A stretch of DNA of 64,000 bases, from positions 4,709,469-4,773,468 of the forward strand of contig NC_053401.1 in assembly GCF_016859285.1 (NCBI RefSeq), in the 5' to 3' direction. The notes beneath the pieces were generated by a model. It did not search any database. It was given only the letters and a program-made list of their open reading frames with translations, and was not told the origin of the DNA. The DNA is from Xiphias gladius (taxonomy: Eukaryota > Chordata > Actinopteri > Istiophoriformes > Xiphiidae). Below are positions 39,301-51,474 of the stretch, one piece after another (position 1 is the first letter of the stretch; every line of letters starts with the position of its first letter). Position numbers and translations under genes: made by a program.

Positions 39301-42300
39301 AACGGTAGCCACCGATTTTCCTGACCTCACATCACCCTCTAGTGGTGGAACAAAGATAGTGCCGCAGCCGGCTACAGCAAAAATATTTGCACTTGATTGA
39401 CACATACAGGAGCCGTTTAAATTTTGACTTTGTCTTTTTTATGATGAACCCTCTGCATGCGACAAACCGAAAAATGACCTAAAATACATGTATTTGGAGC
39501 TGAGCGACAAAACGGCACAAGTTCTGTAAAAACACCAACAAACGTCGGCTCAGGTCTCACCAGAGTCTCCCCTGTCCCTTTGTTTCCGCAGGAGAAGGGC
39601 ATCAACCTGACGCACATCGAGTCTCGCCCGTCACGGATGAACAAAGACCAGTACGAGTTCTTCATCAGCGTGGACTCCACCTGCTCCCAGGCCTTGGATG
39701 AGGTCATTGACGGCCTGCGTACACAAATCAGCGGCCACGTGCACGAGCTGTCACGCAACAAACAGAAGGATACAGGTGGGACAGTGTGTGTAAATGTCGT
39801 AAGAGGTTGTGCTCTGAACAAGATAAAGATGGATCCTTGACGTAATAAAAACATTAAATGTGTGTGAATGTCAAAGCTCCATATGTTGTGAGAGGGGAGT
39901 TTCCAAATGGACGCCACTGATATCACGCCACTCATGTTGTTCATTGCTTATCTCTTTGTGATCAGGCTTAGAAGGAACTGATGCTAAATGTGATCTTACA
40001 GTTTGCATCACTATTCGTGGCGAGCAGAGATCAAGCAAAACTGTCCTGATGTCTATTAAGGAGCCGCATCTCAAAACATAACAAATAAATGAACGACTAA
40101 AATGGCGCTCAGTAGAGTTATGTTAGGGAATGTTAGGGAAAGTGGTTTAAAAAAAAAATTCCCTTGATCTGCCCCTTTGACCGGATCCATGCCAAAAGTT
40201 AATGGTCCCTCCCCTGGCGCACGCCCCATCCCTCCAGCAAGTTTTTGTGCAAATTGGTTCAGTACGTTCTGCGTAATTCCGCCAACACAATACCCCAAGG
40301 AACCAACCAACAGACACAGGTGACGACATAACCTCCCCGCCGGTGCCAAGAACTGATCCATTTAGGACCAGTTTACTCGCATCTCGTGCGATGCGCCACA
40401 CTGACCAGATATCAGTTTCTTGTGAACGAAATGATTGCTTCCAAATTGTTCCCTCGACTTTAAGGAGTATTGAATTTTTTGCGTCACATGTTATTAGACC
40501 CACAGATTTGGCCATTTTTGGTTCAGTGAATTTTGATTTCCAACCAGAGCAAGAGCCTGCGGGCACGCCAGCATCTGTGACTCCGTACTTAAGCAAATCG
40601 GTGCTTCGAGCCAAATGCTAAAAATAGCATGCTAACATACTAACAGCGACAATGTTAACATGTTTAGCGGGTAGAGTTGTTGAGACTTCTCAGTCTGGGT
40701 CAACGAAGTGGACCGAAATCGTCACCCCTACAGTCTCACACAGCTGAAATGAGCCATTTCTCAACGGAGCAGACTGACGGCTGTTGGGTGGTGGTGGTTT
40801 ATGAACCCCCCAGCCAGACTTAGTAATGGACATCCAGTGTCGCCGATGAGACTGATGGCCCGTCGCCCACATCTAGATGCCTTTATTAGTTGTTTCCACA
40901 ATGACATTAGTTTAGCTACTGAGGACCAACAGGCCTGGCATGAACAGAAGAGCTCTGTGTCTCGGCCCCAGACGAACACAGGGAAGGCGAACATGCCAAG
41001 GTCGTGGCAGGCTGAGACAGACAGGGCCACCATGGATCATCCCTTCGACCCCACAGAGACACTGAGGTCTACTGGTCAGGGTCAAGTGGACGGGGGGGGG
41101 GGATATTTATGGCCCCGTTTTGGAGGCAGCCTGTTTATAGAGGGGCCTGGCAGGGGCCTATTGTCTTCATGGGGCCTCAGGGTGGACCACACGGCACAAA
41201 TGTAGATTGATGATTGGGCCCCAGTGTTTTTTTTGAGGGTCATAAATCCAAATGAACTAGCAGATGCCCCTCATGTACTGTTCTGTTGAGTGTCAAAATG
41301 CCGTGACACTGAAAAAAAAAAAAAATCCTATAGGCAAATCATCATCTACATTACCAATATCAATATCAGTTTGTATTGTACTTGTTTATTTCAGTAACCT
41401 AACACTATTTTCATTGTCAATTAATCGACTGGTAATGTAAATGTAAAATGAAAATAGTGGAAAGTAGTCCAAGGTTAAAAAAAAAAAAAAAAAAAAAAAA
41501 AGTTAAAAAAATCGATTAGTCAATTGACAGAAGAATAATCTACAACTATTCTGATAATCAAAGAATCGATTGTCAATTTTCAAGCCAAAATAAGGAAACA
41601 ATGGAAAAAAAAAGATCTGGTTTTGCTTCTTCAATGTGAAGATTTGCTGTTTTTCTTTGTTTTATACCATTGTAACCCAATTATACTTGGGTTTTGGACT
41701 AGTAGTTGGAAAAGGCATCACCTTGGACTGGGATGGACATTTTTTCACTCTTCATAGGTTAAAACACAATTCAATGAATCAAAAAAAATAATCGGCAGAT
41801 TAATCAATAATGAAAATAATGGTAAGTTGCAGCCCTTAATGTGACGTCTTTGTCTTGTTTTGTTTGACAAACAGTCAAAAACCCAAAATTATTCAGTTTG
41901 CAGTGATATAAAAAAAAAAAAAAAGAGAGAAGCCACAAATCCGTAGTGGGACTATTAATAGTTGGTATTTTTGCGTGAAAAATTACCTTAATGAATAAGC
42001 GATTATCAAAATAATATTAATGTGTTGTTGATTAATCGACTAATCATTTTAGCTCTGCACAATATGGCATAAAAGGGCTCAGAGATAAAGTAACGAGCAC
42101 AAACTTATGTCTAAAAACACGTCTTTTGTTCTACTAACATTAAAAATTTCCAGGATTTCTAAATTTTCTTCCTTCTCCGCAGTGTTTGTGGAATGAATGC
42201 TAAATTGATCTGACCTGAATAAATACATGTTGAATAAAAACATAAATTATCGATGTTTAATAACTGTTATTATGCTCCAGTGCCATGGTTCCCTAATGAC

Positions 42301-42834
42301 ATCCAGGACTTGGACCGCTTCGCCAACCAGATCCTCAGTTACGGCTCCGAGCTGGATGCAGATCACCCGGTGAGGACTGACTCATCCGTCGCCGTCTGTG
42401 TGCCACATCCTGCCTCCGTATATGTGTGCTCCGCGTGCGTGTGCGTGCGTGCGAGTTTTGTGTGAATACGTGTCCACTCACGCCCACGTGTCTTATGAAA
42501 GACGGGGGGGTGCGGAGATGACAGGCTAGGCTCTGCTGTCTATTCTGATGGAAACTATCTAGACACACAAATTGATGTCATTGCTTTAATTGAGCCCCTA
42601 TAATTATAGATAATTGCTCCCTTTTGCCACCGCCATTAAAGCAAAATGTATTCATCATAAGCTGAAAAACACTCTACAAAGGCCTCATTTGAATATTTAT
42701 TTGTGTGCTCTTATTAGAGACGGACTGCATAATGCTGTCAAAGGCCACAGGGTTTAGTCTTAGCAGAGGATTTCCACTCTTTGATTTAGCTGAGAGTAGC
42801 CGGGCTGCGATCATGAGATCTAACATGGCTTTCC

Positions 42835-42867
<33 letters not shown>

Positions 42868-45800
42868 TCAGGGTTTCACAGATCCAGTGTACAGAACCCG
42901 CAGGAAGGAGTTTGCTGACATTGCCTACAACTACAGACAGTAACTGCTCTTAAAAATCTTTATTCTTGATCTCTGCCCCTTTTTGCGCCTGTTTTCCGGG
43001 TCTGGAGAAAAAGTTACGGGGGAATTTGTTATAAAAAATCTGAGTGGTTTTCTTTCCCTCCTTTGCCTTGTAAATTATCATTAACAAAAAAGGGACAAAT
43101 GACAGGAAGCCCGGGGGTTGATTTAAAGGACTTTAGTCTTTATGTGTATAATTTAAAAGTGTTTTTCACAGGCGCTACAAAGAGCGCCAAGCCCAGTGAA
43201 ACGCCCACTGAGGTGGCTCACACGTACATAGCTGTGTAACACTGACGAGTAACGAAGCGATTCGGCGCCTGTGCAGTCCCATCGTCCCGTACATTCTAAG
43301 GAAGGTCTGTTGTGTTTTGATACTAATTGTAGGGGGAAAATTCAGGCAGCGTTAGTACGCTCCCAATTAGGCAAGTCCAACTGATCGCATAGCACAGTGC
43401 CCAGCAGCATAGTTGGACATGGAAAAAAATTAAAATAAAAGGCTATGGTGAAGCCTACAATTCAACAAAAATGGGGAATAATGTAATAATAAATAATAAA
43501 CAAATATTTACTTGGCTTTAAATGGATCTATCAATCAAAATCTAGTTCTCTCAAGGAAATTCCTCTTAATTTTGATTATGGACTTAACAAATACATGTAG
43601 CTACAATGTAATTTCCCAGATGCATGAAATAAACTGCTCCCAAATAGACAACATTTAAAAATTTGGATTTCAATTTGGTAGCATTTGTGGAGCTGTTACC
43701 AAGAATATGTAGTACATGACAATGGGGAAGGATATAGGAATTGAGGAATGCAAATATAATGTTTATAAAGGGAAAATGTACATTAAGAAATCTATTAAAG
43801 GGCGCAGAATTATTATATATATAAATTATATATATATAATATATATAATAAAAGTTCTAGTTTTGGCACTCTAGTTTTTTACAATTAATATATTCATTGT
43901 AAAAAACTAGAACTTATTCAAATACATAAAATGTGGAGGGTCAACATCCTTTTAATGCCTCTATATATAAATGTTGGCCCTTTTTAAAAAGTTTTTCTTG
44001 ATACCACCACTAGGTGGTGCTAAAAAACAGACCTTTTCAAATCTTGCCACCGGGCGCTTTAAAGAGCTGCTTACCCCCCCCCATTCATTTAATTTAATTT
44101 TCCTGGTTCTCAATGGAGACTGTTAGTGTCCCAGGATGGAGCAACACTTTAAGAAAATTTCACACCATCATAAAATAGAAAGACTTTAGGCAAACACCGC
44201 TACACGTGTCGCAGCACCATTTTGCTTCAATACATACTGTCCCTATGCTCTGTGTCTATTTGCTGTTGTATGTATGTACTTACCCTTTATCACTCTTTAC
44301 TGTTCATGTAGTATAACAGTATGTAACATTTTTTAAAATGTATTTAATGTTAATTTTTAGAGGGACAAGTGTAAATCATAACTCAAGTGTCACATACTGC
44401 AGCACATACAGTGGGGTCCAAAAGTCTGAGACCCCTTTTGGGAGAGTGGTGCACTCTGTGCCTTAACTTTGCAATGCTTGTCCCCAGAGGGGCCTTTATA
44501 CCGACACACAAAAATTCAACAAAAAACACACATACAAAATCAGCACAAACCAACAGTGATGCCAACAACGACACAATAACCTCCTGTCTTTGCCCCCCCT
44601 CCCCCCCCAGTGGCCAGAGCATCCCTAGAGTGGAGTACACAGAGGAGGAAAAGGCCACGTGGGGCACGGTGTTCAAGGAGCTGAAGACTCTGTACCCGAC
44701 TCACGCCTGCCGCGAGCACAACCGGGTCTTCCCCCTGCTGGAGAAATACTGCGGCTACAGGCAGGACAACATCCCACAGCTGGAGGATGTGTCCCGCTTC
44801 CTGCAGTGTAAGTCCCGTGCCCAGCATATTACATCTTCGTCTATCATGTCACTTACGTCAACTCCGGAACGTTTTTTTTTTTGTATTACAGAGGCCTAAA
44901 AAGGTTTTGTACCTTTTTTGGGACGCATTACGACATTACTATGTGTTACACGGTTTGCCAGTCAGCCGTGAAACCCCTTTGCCCCTCTACTTCACTGCGT
45001 CTGCTGTATTATTTTATTGCCTGTAGTCTTAGTTATAATGTTATTTTACATCATGTTTGAAAATTTCTTTGCATTGTGAGTATTAGGGGCACTGTTAGAT
45101 TTTGAGAATTAGGTCATAATATTTACATAATAAAGTAGTTTACAGCCAAAATAGTACAATTTTTTTCTTGAAATATTCAGCTTTTCTCTAATATTTTGAC
45201 TTTTTTCTCTGTGGCCCCAATCCACCGTCCAAATCTCAAATGTTAAAATTGGTGAACAGATGTTCTTCTAAGGATAGAAAGTGCGAATGTGGGAGGCCAG
45301 AACCTATTCAAACGCCGTACTTCCTCTCCCTCCCTCCCTCCCCTCTCCAGCCACGGTTATTCAACACAACCAGACACTCACCCTCTCCTTCCCTTTCATC
45401 TGTCTGTCTCTTAAAATGAAGCGTGCACAGGTTTCCGGCTTCGCCCCGTGGCCGGCCTGCTCTCGTCCCGGGACTTCCTGGCCGGCCTCGCCTTCCGCGT
45501 CTTCCATTCCACGCAGTACATCCGCCACGGCTCCAAGCCCACGTACACACCTGAGCCGTGAGTGTTTAGTGTCTGCACTCAGTCCACTAAGGAAGGAAAA
45601 AAACACATAAATTGTATGATGTGAAAGAGTCTTTTCTTTTTTGTCTCCGACACAGGGATATCTGCCATGAGCTCCTGGGGCACGTTCCTCTGTTTGCTGA
45701 CCCTAGTTTTGCCCAGTTCTCACAGGTAATATAGTGTCCTGTCAGGGCAGAAGTAATTAAACACTCGCTTTAATCAGTGATCCAAAACCAATTAGAGCCT

Positions 45801-48380
45801 TTAATAAACATCGCAGCTAAGTCAGTATTAGATTTACACATTTCATATTCTGTGCATATTATATTTATTTTCATGTATTAGACTGCATTCATCATGCGCT
45901 AACAAAACTAAAGGAAACTGCACTATTGGTTTCGCGCATACATTGGAATTATAGTATCACACCGCATATCCCTTTTCTAGCTTTGATTTCTGTTTCGAAT
46001 ATATTTTCTACTCTTCCGTATCCTGTTGGCGTGCGCTCGTTTGTGCCGCTGCAACACTCCGGTCACCCCGGATCCCCGCGCAGCGCCTTCACCTGACATG
46101 GCGTTCCGCCACTTTTCATTCTCTTGCCCTGTCTGCTTTGCTCCTGTTCCGTATAGGAAATCGGACTTGCCTCCCTCGGTGCCCCCGACGAGTACATTGA
46201 GAAGCTTGCTACTGTGAGTACTGCGCACGTGAGAAATAATGATATTACGTGAACATGATTCGGGCAGATTCATCGAAGATGCCTTGATTTAGAAGTTATC
46301 CTTAGTTGCACTGAGACGGGTTTGTTTTTATCTATTTTCAGCTAAGTGAGACAAAAACAGGAGTTTTCATGTCAAAGCCCCCCAGAAAAATGAACATTAA
46401 GTCAGGGACTCCTTTTGAAATGACTGCTCCAGTGCAAATATTTGATGGATTTTAAATGAAATGCTGAGGAGGTCTTGTTTTGGGTTTTGTAATTACACAC
46501 TATGAGTGGCGGAAAATCTCTCTTACCTCTAGTGGCATATAGGCACGCAGATAATTCTAGTGTTATCTCTCTAAATGTTAAAGTTAGACTATGTAAAGCT
46601 GAGAGGCTTTTGTTGAACAGTGGCCACTGCATCTATAAAGGACTATTAGGGGGATAATAATGATGAACGCTAAGCTTATTGTAACAGAAGCAAAATCGGA
46701 GGAGGGAGTCGGCAAACTGTTCTATGGCTATACGGCATCAGCCACCACAGGCTAATGATCGTACCAGCTGAGTGCACTGACATGAGTACCAGTGCGAGTT
46801 CAGCTTTTCATCCGCGAGAGGAGGAATGTGTTATTTCTTGCCTCAGAAGTTATGCGGCCTCACTTTCGACAGCCATGTGACACCACGTGGGCAATTTTAG
46901 TGGGAAGTGCCTTCTGCAAAAGAAATAGTCCCTATTCAACCCAGACAGCATGGTTTGGGGATTATCCGGGGTAGCGGGATAACAACGGTTTCTGGAAAAA
47001 GATTTTCACTCTTTCAACGTAACTGGGTAATGCTGTGATCCTAGAAATGGATATATATCAAAATCCGGGCACGTAAAACAAAAACTATATGCATGACAAG
47101 GTAGCGCAAGACATTATTGAGAACATATGTTGCTGGTTTTTTTTTATGTGCACTGATCCTTTAAATGTCCTCAACGATCTCTGGGTTTTGGGAATCTCGA
47201 GGAGCCTGTCAACCAACCCTAGATCAGCCGTCCTTGTTTTTGTGAACTCTTGTCTGGGTTTATCGTATAAATCATCCTTTTATTATTCTTATGCGTGTCC
47301 TCAGGTGTACTGGTTCACAGTGGAGTTTGGCCTGTGCAAGCAGGGCTCGGAGATCAAAGCGTATGGAGCTGGCTTGCTTTCATCGTTTGGAGAGCTGCAG
47401 GTAAGGGGGGGGGGCTACCTCCCGCTGACCCCCCATCTGTTGTTATACCATATTCGCCTCGTTGCGCAACCGCAGCGCGGCGCAGGCAGTGGGTTAGTGG
47501 TCCACCCAGATTCGGGGGGTTTAATGTGTCACTGGGGGAGTCGGCCCTGCGGGCCCAGCGGGGCGCGGGTAAACGCGGTTCACCGGGTGAGTGGATGGGC
47601 GGCTCCGCCACCGAGGTCACAAGTTACATCAGCGGCGGTCAGCACAGGATGTGCGCTCTGCCGCGTCACATCGGCGGAGCTGCACTTCCTGCACACTGAC
47701 ACCCGTGACGGGAATAGACACACACATCTAATTGAAATCCATGCGGTGAAAAAAGTGGCACTGAATACATCCTTTTCTTTTTTTTCTTTTTTCAACACCG
47801 TTTTCTTTCAGTACTGCTTGACAGACAAGCCCCAACTCCAGCCCTTTGACCCCGACAAGACCAGCCTCCAGAAGTACCCGATCACAGAGTACCAGCCCGT
47901 TTACTTCGTTGCCGAGAGCTTTGAGGATGGCAAAGAGAAAGTCAGGTAAGAAACGTCTTTTTTTTTTTTTTTACTCATTTCCTTTGGAGTGTATATGCAC
48001 CATGACCCTCGGGTCGCACACTCAACTAGTTTAACACCAGCGCCTTTTGTGTCCGCAGGAAATTCGCGGCCACCATCCCCAGGCCTTTCACGGTGCGCTA
48101 CAACCCCTACACCCAGAGTATCGAAGTGCTGGACAACACCCAGCAGCTCAGGAACCTGGCTGACAGCATCGGTAGTACGTATCGCTCGTACTTTAGCTAT
48201 TCTAGTGCCCAGAGAGGACAAAACAGTCTCCTTTCCTTTAGGTAAATTTACTGGTTCTCAAAGCAGTGGTCTTCCCAACTTTTTTTTTTTTTTTTTTTTG
48301 TTTCTGACCCGTTAAAATGAAGCAGCGTCCACTTGTGACCCATCATCCCCGGTTCCATACAGGTTTACAGGTTATAACCG

Positions 48381-48417
<37 letters not shown>

Positions 48418-49487
48418 CACTGTACGGTAGCCAACCGGGACTCAGTATGTCAGGCTCTCAGGATAACATTTCTTATTTACAGGGACATAAAAATTGGATC
48501 AACTGGGAAAAGCTACTGTAACACGAAATAACTCAATTTGAAGCTGCGGGAAAAGTTTTTTTTTCTTTTTTTTTCTTTGGTATTAAAGATTACGTTTCCC
48601 CACGGTGTGTGAGGCTACAAGGTTGCAGGCCAGGCCCTATAGACCTGTCATGGAGGTTTAAGCGAGACTGTCACTGTGTTAATGTAATCATTTCATTTAT
48701 AAAGATCGTCTCTAACCAAAAGCAGATCAGTCCCTTACTGGCCCAGAGGGATTCTGCGGCTGTCTGGCGTCCGCACACAGCAACTTTAACAGTATTGGAA
48801 CATTATAAGAATGTTTATAGATTATCGTAGGCTTTTTCAATCGTCTCACTCACTTAACATGCGGCCTTTATCGCGTGGTGTCGCTCCACTGCACCTTTCC
48901 CCCTTAGCTTAATCGGCTTTACTATCATACGTCGTACAAGTGTGATTATTTCTTCTGACTTTGACTTCAGGCCAGGCAGGCTGCCTCCACTACAAAAACA
49001 CCACTAAAACCACGGTTTATTTCGAATCATTCTTGGACCCCTCAAAGAGGTAAAAACTACGAAAAAGCAAAAATCATGGACATTTAAAGAACAAAAAACA
49101 AAATACTAATATGATTTTGTGTAGCATGTTTGTTTTATTTCTGTTTTCCTCTACCTCTGATCATCTTGCGACCTCTTAGATTTATGCTGTGACCCCTGGC
49201 GCTGTAGGGAGCCGCTGATTTACAGGTCTACGCTCATGTTACGCAATCTCTCAAGAAAAGATTTGTGACCAAATGAAAAAACCGAGCCACTGTGGAGGCT
49301 GGATTTTTAATTTTATCCCTCTTTTGGTCCTCATGTTGAATAGAAAGGAGGCAAAGAGTCACTATGAAGAGTTTGGATTCATAGAAACTTAAAGTTAAGG
49401 TCAAATTTCTTTTGTTTTGATTTTGTTTTTTCTTTTATTTTAGGTGAAATGGGGAAACTATGTGAAGCCCTGCGGAAGCTGGCGTAA
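33295..49487 (+). CDS. pah: Phenylalanine hydroxylase, 13 coding exons
   Basis: Cytosolic tetrahydrobiopterin- and iron-dependent enzyme converting phenylalanine to tyrosine. Joined exons: 33295-33366, 34870-34989, 39592-39775, 42281-42369, 42872-42939, 44611-44807, 45422-45557, 45656-45725, 46157-46213, 47305-47400, 47812-47945, 48059-48174, 49444-49487. They give an uninterrupted 460-residue frame with GT-AG boundaries throughout (human PAH has 452). An N-terminal ACT-type regulatory domain covers about residues 43-125 and includes [11 protein letters not shown]. The catalytic domain covers about 126-420 and the C-terminal tetramerisation helix follows. Iron ligands are His293 and His298 in the [12 protein letters not shown] signature, and Glu338 in WFTVEFGLC. 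The substrate loop reads YPITEY, with Ile where human PAH has Val379, as expected for PAH rather than TH. Lengths of exons 3 to 12 (184, 89, 68, 197, 136, 70, 57, 96, 134, 116) match the PAH pattern I know. The start ATG gives 24 residues in exon 1. No disabling lesion seen. Confidence 0.97.
33868..34051. mobile_element. Degenerate GGGCTGCAAC-type element in pah intron 1
   Basis: Begins AGAGATGAAATAATTGGTCG and ends CATTAGTCGGAGCCCTAAT, about half the size of the full element. Confidence 0.5.
34870..34989 (+). CDS. pah: pah exon 2
   Basis: Codes residues 25-64. The acceptor is CTTCTCAACAG and the donor GAG|GTAAAC, both phase 0. It begins KRRGSMY, an RRxS protein kinase A consensus at Ser29 that sits where mammalian PAH has its Ser16 site, and ends with the conserved [17 protein letters not shown]. 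Confidence 0.96.
39592..39775 (+). CDS. pah: pah exon 3 (ACT domain)
   Basis: Codes residues 65 to the first base of codon 126. It holds [13 protein letters not shown] and ends at the [11 protein letters not shown] hinge. At 184 bp it is identical in length to the mammalian exon. The preceding intron is the longest in the gene (about 4.6 kb). Confidence 0.98.
40155..40335. repeat. Teleost interspersed repeat in pah intron 3
   Basis: CAAATTGGTTCAGTACGTTC and a following run of CAACC units near AACAGACACAGGTGACGACA resemble a known fish non-coding repeat. A related GCTAACATACTAACAGC tract follows at about 40620-40680. Confidence 0.45.
41505..42062. mobile_element. Copies of the GGGCTGCAAC element in pah intron 3
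   Basis: An inverted copy of the 54221 element ends near 41838 (GTTGCAGCCCT). A partial copy in the other orientation ends near 42062 (CGACTAATCATTTTAGCTCTGC). A further fragment lies at 41395-41460. Confidence 0.6.
42281..42369 (+). CDS. pah: pah exon 4
   Basis: Residues 126-155, starting [17 protein letters not shown], the beginning of the catalytic domain. It is 89 bp, with acceptor TGCTCCAG and donor CCG|GTGAGG. Confidence 0.98.
42837..42865. repeat. TG microsatellite at the pah exon 5 acceptor
   Basis: About 14 TG units ending 5 nt before the AG of the exon 5 acceptor, where a polypyrimidine tract is expected. Confidence 0.95.
42872..42939 (+). CDS. pah: pah exon 5
   Basis: 68 bp, residues 156 to the second base of 178 ([21 protein letters not shown]). 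The donor is CA|GTAACT. The region normally acting as polypyrimidine tract is a TG microsatellite ending 5 nt before the acceptor AG. Confidence 0.97.
43871..43910. repeat. Perfect 15-bp hairpin in pah intron 5
   Basis: CTAGTTTTTTACAAT and its exact reverse complement separated by 10 nt, beside a run of alternating AT at 43815-43852. Confidence 0.85.
44611..44807 (+). CDS. pah: pah exon 6
   Basis: 197 bp, residues 178-243 plus one base. Contains [20 protein letters not shown] and [14 protein letters not shown]. The acceptor follows an almost pure C tract. Unlike th2 there is no intron within this exon, which distinguishes the PAH gene structure from TH. Confidence 0.98.
45422..45557 (+). CDS. 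pah: pah exon 7
   Basis: 136 bp, residues 244-288 plus two bases, with the pterin-contact region [18 protein letters not shown]. The acceptor is an unusual TTAAAATGAAG. A second possible AG lies 9 nt downstream (CACAG). The first is preferred because it preserves the family's C-T-G-F residues and the exact exon length. Confidence 0.96.
45656..45725 (+). CDS. pah: pah exon 8 (iron-binding His pair)
   Basis: 70 bp, residues 289-312. It carries the pterin-dependent hydroxylase signature with His293 and His298 (CHELLGHVP). The intron before it is only 98 bp. Confidence 0.98.
46157..46213 (+). CDS. pah: pah exon 9
   Basis: 57 bp, residues 313-331 ([19 protein letters not shown]), phase 0 at both ends. 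Donor ACT|GTGAGT. Confidence 0.98.
47305..47400 (+). CDS. pah: pah exon 10 (iron-binding Glu)
   Basis: 96 bp, residues 332-363. Glu338 in [13 protein letters not shown] is the third iron ligand. Followed by [15 protein letters not shown]. Confidence 0.98.
47812..47945 (+). CDS. pah: pah exon 11
   Basis: 134 bp, residues 364-407 plus two bases. Contains the substrate-specificity loop [17 protein letters not shown]; the aliphatic residue (Ile) at the loop position is PAH-like. Confidence 0.98.
48059..48174 (+). CDS. pah: pah exon 12
   Basis: 116 bp, residues 408-446 plus one base ([32 protein letters not shown]), at the start of the tetramerisation segment. The preceding intron is 113 bp. Confidence 0.97.
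48383..48414. repeat. CA microsatellite in pah intron 12
   Basis: Pure CA run of 32 nt inside the last pah intron. Confidence 0.95.
49444..49487 (+). CDS. pah: pah exon 13 (stop codon)
   Basis: Codes the last residues [14 protein letters not shown] and TAA. The acceptor is TTTATTTTAG. It matches the C-terminal coiled-coil helix of PAH (human ends ...ILCSALQKIK). Confidence 0.97.
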
Positions 49488-50060
49488 CTGCACATGTAAC
49501 CTGAGCTGAAACACCCTGACAATCGATTCTCTTTTTTTTTTTTTTTATCACTGAAATAGCTGTTCATTTATTAGACTGCTGGCCTTTTATCTGTTATGCT
49601 TCGCATGCTTGCAAATTAGCTTTCTTTGTAACAAAATATGCAAATATGCAAATCAAATGGTGACATTATTACTGTTATCCAATTAGTAAGAAATGCTCTC
49701 TGTGTATTTTAGTGGAGTAAATAAGGTGTAGCCTGTTACTGATGGAGGACACTGAGGAATGTGTCTGCAACAGCTGAAACGTTGCTGTCGACCTTAAATC
49801 TATACATTTTGTCTCCTCAGTGACTTCAATGAATTTAAAACCAAATATGTGAACATGTGATTCCGCTTCTAATACATTGAGAACAACTGCAAAAAAAACA
49901 AAAAAAATCTATTTGTTTTCTATGCATTTCAAAGCTAAAGGCATATTGAGATATCTTTTTTTTTGTCTCGGAGCTCTCGTGTTTGCTTGGCTAAATTAAA
50001 CGTTTTGTATATGCATGAAATGTTTTAATGAAATCAATAAATATTCCTCTCCTCTGGTTC
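49488..50060 (+). other. pah: pah 3' untranslated region
   Basis: Sequence between the pah stop and the first good polyadenylation signal. It includes a stretch near 49735-49800 (around GCAACAGCTGAAACGTTGC) that resembles a teleost interspersed repeat, so part of this UTR may be repeat-derived. The exact cleavage site is not determinable. Confidence 0.6.
50036..50041 (+). terminator. pah: pah polyadenylation signal
   Basis: Canonical AATAAA about 550 nt past the pah stop, followed by a T/G-rich stretch (CTGGTTCTGTCC...). This is the first clear hexamer after the stop. Confidence 0.65.
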
Positions 50061-51466
50061 TGTCCACAAGTGTTTTCCTACTGATCCCTTTGTACATATG
50101 GACAAATATTCTTATACGAGATTGACAGCTGTACTTACACAGGTACAATTTTGAAGTGCTTCCCTTGGGTGTTTCTATGTTGTGCTACCTTGTACTTCTC
50201 CTCCACCTAATGCCATGTGCTATTGGGATGGGAGGCATCGTTTCACATCCAACCACCCAACAATGCGTCGAGCACAACGCTTCCATCCGACTCCAACCAA
50301 ACTACTTTATCCATCGACTAACCACAGTATGAAATAGCTGCTTGCATTTTGCACCAATAACAACAATAATAATGACCCGGAGATATAACAACACTGACAG
50401 CAACCACTCTGCATAAGGAGTACTTTTACTTTGAATACTTCAAGTGCACTTTGTTGCTCATATTTCTGTACTTACAGTCAAGGAAATTACGACTTTTCTT
50501 TGAATTTTTTGTATTAATGGCTTGAATTGTAGTTTTCTTTTTTTAAAATCCTCTATTCAGCTAACGTAACATCTGGCCGAGGGACAGCGGTTGGAGACCA
50601 AGCCTATCAAGGCTATCACTGCCTTGGTTACGGCCGGTCAATGGCGTTGTGTGTCCCCCCCGGAGCGCAGGACGTTTACCTTCGCCGAGGTGAAGGACAG
50701 AGGAATGGCCTCTGCTCCTTCCGCCGCTGCACGGTTCTGATGATGGTTTTTTATGTAAAGCTGATACAAGTGGGTCTGATTAGCATTTAAAGATCCATTT
50801 TTTGACGGAAATACTGAAAAGCGGATCAGTAAAATCAGCCAGTCCAACAACATTAAGCAGTTTTTCCCCCTTTATAAGAAGGACTCTGTGACATTTATGT
50901 AAACCATTATGACCTGTGAGGTGTATGTTTATACATGTAGAGCTGTGTTGATGTAGAGGCCCCGGGTCAAAGGTCCGCGGAGGATGCCTCACAGTTTGGG
51001 AAAGGAAGTTTACGCATTGTGATCGAAACCATTCGTTAGTCACAGTTTTTTTTGGGAAAACCACCTCCCTATTTAAGAGTCGGTGACCAAGGCTGGTTTC
51101 CAGAGCGGTCCATCGGCCTCACGACCCTCTCACGAGCAGACCCCGCAGGTGCTCGACTTAATAAACCTTTATATGCGATCGAGACGGCGTCGGCGGAGTC
51201 TCCTTCCTCCTCCTCACATCATCAACACCAGCTCATAAAACTACACCTGTGCAGGTCCAATGCGTCCGTGATTCACAAACATTTCGATCCCTAATGCATT
51301 TTTTTGTGTGTGCAATCACCGTCAAAGTGGGCTGGTTTGGTTTTCTCCTGCTAATGGCACTATTTTTGTCCCCTAAACAGATGTGGTATCATGACGCAAA
51401 ACAGCCCCCCCCGGCACGTGCCGGACTTGCGCAACTCATCTCCATAAACCCCTCAGATGACAGGGC
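50061..51466. other. pah-th2 intergenic spacer
   Basis: About 1.4 kb containing no gene. Any th2 promoter elements must lie here, in the pah 3' region, or in th2 introns. A second AT-rich motif TATTTAAG at about 51069 is further upstream. Confidence 0.6.
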
Positions 51467-51474
51467 TATTTAAA
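51467..51474 (+). promoter_or_regulatory. th2: TATA-like box of th2
   Basis: TATTTAAA, 82 nt before the chosen ATG, which places a start site near 51497-51500 and a 5' UTR of roughly 55 nt. It is the argument against the ATG at 51457. Confidence 0.55.

Noticed and set aside
47089..47949. 286-codon open frame, the longest on the window
   Set aside because: It runs through pah exon 10, an intron that happens to be open, and exon 11. The real coding parts are 47305-47400 and 47812-47945.
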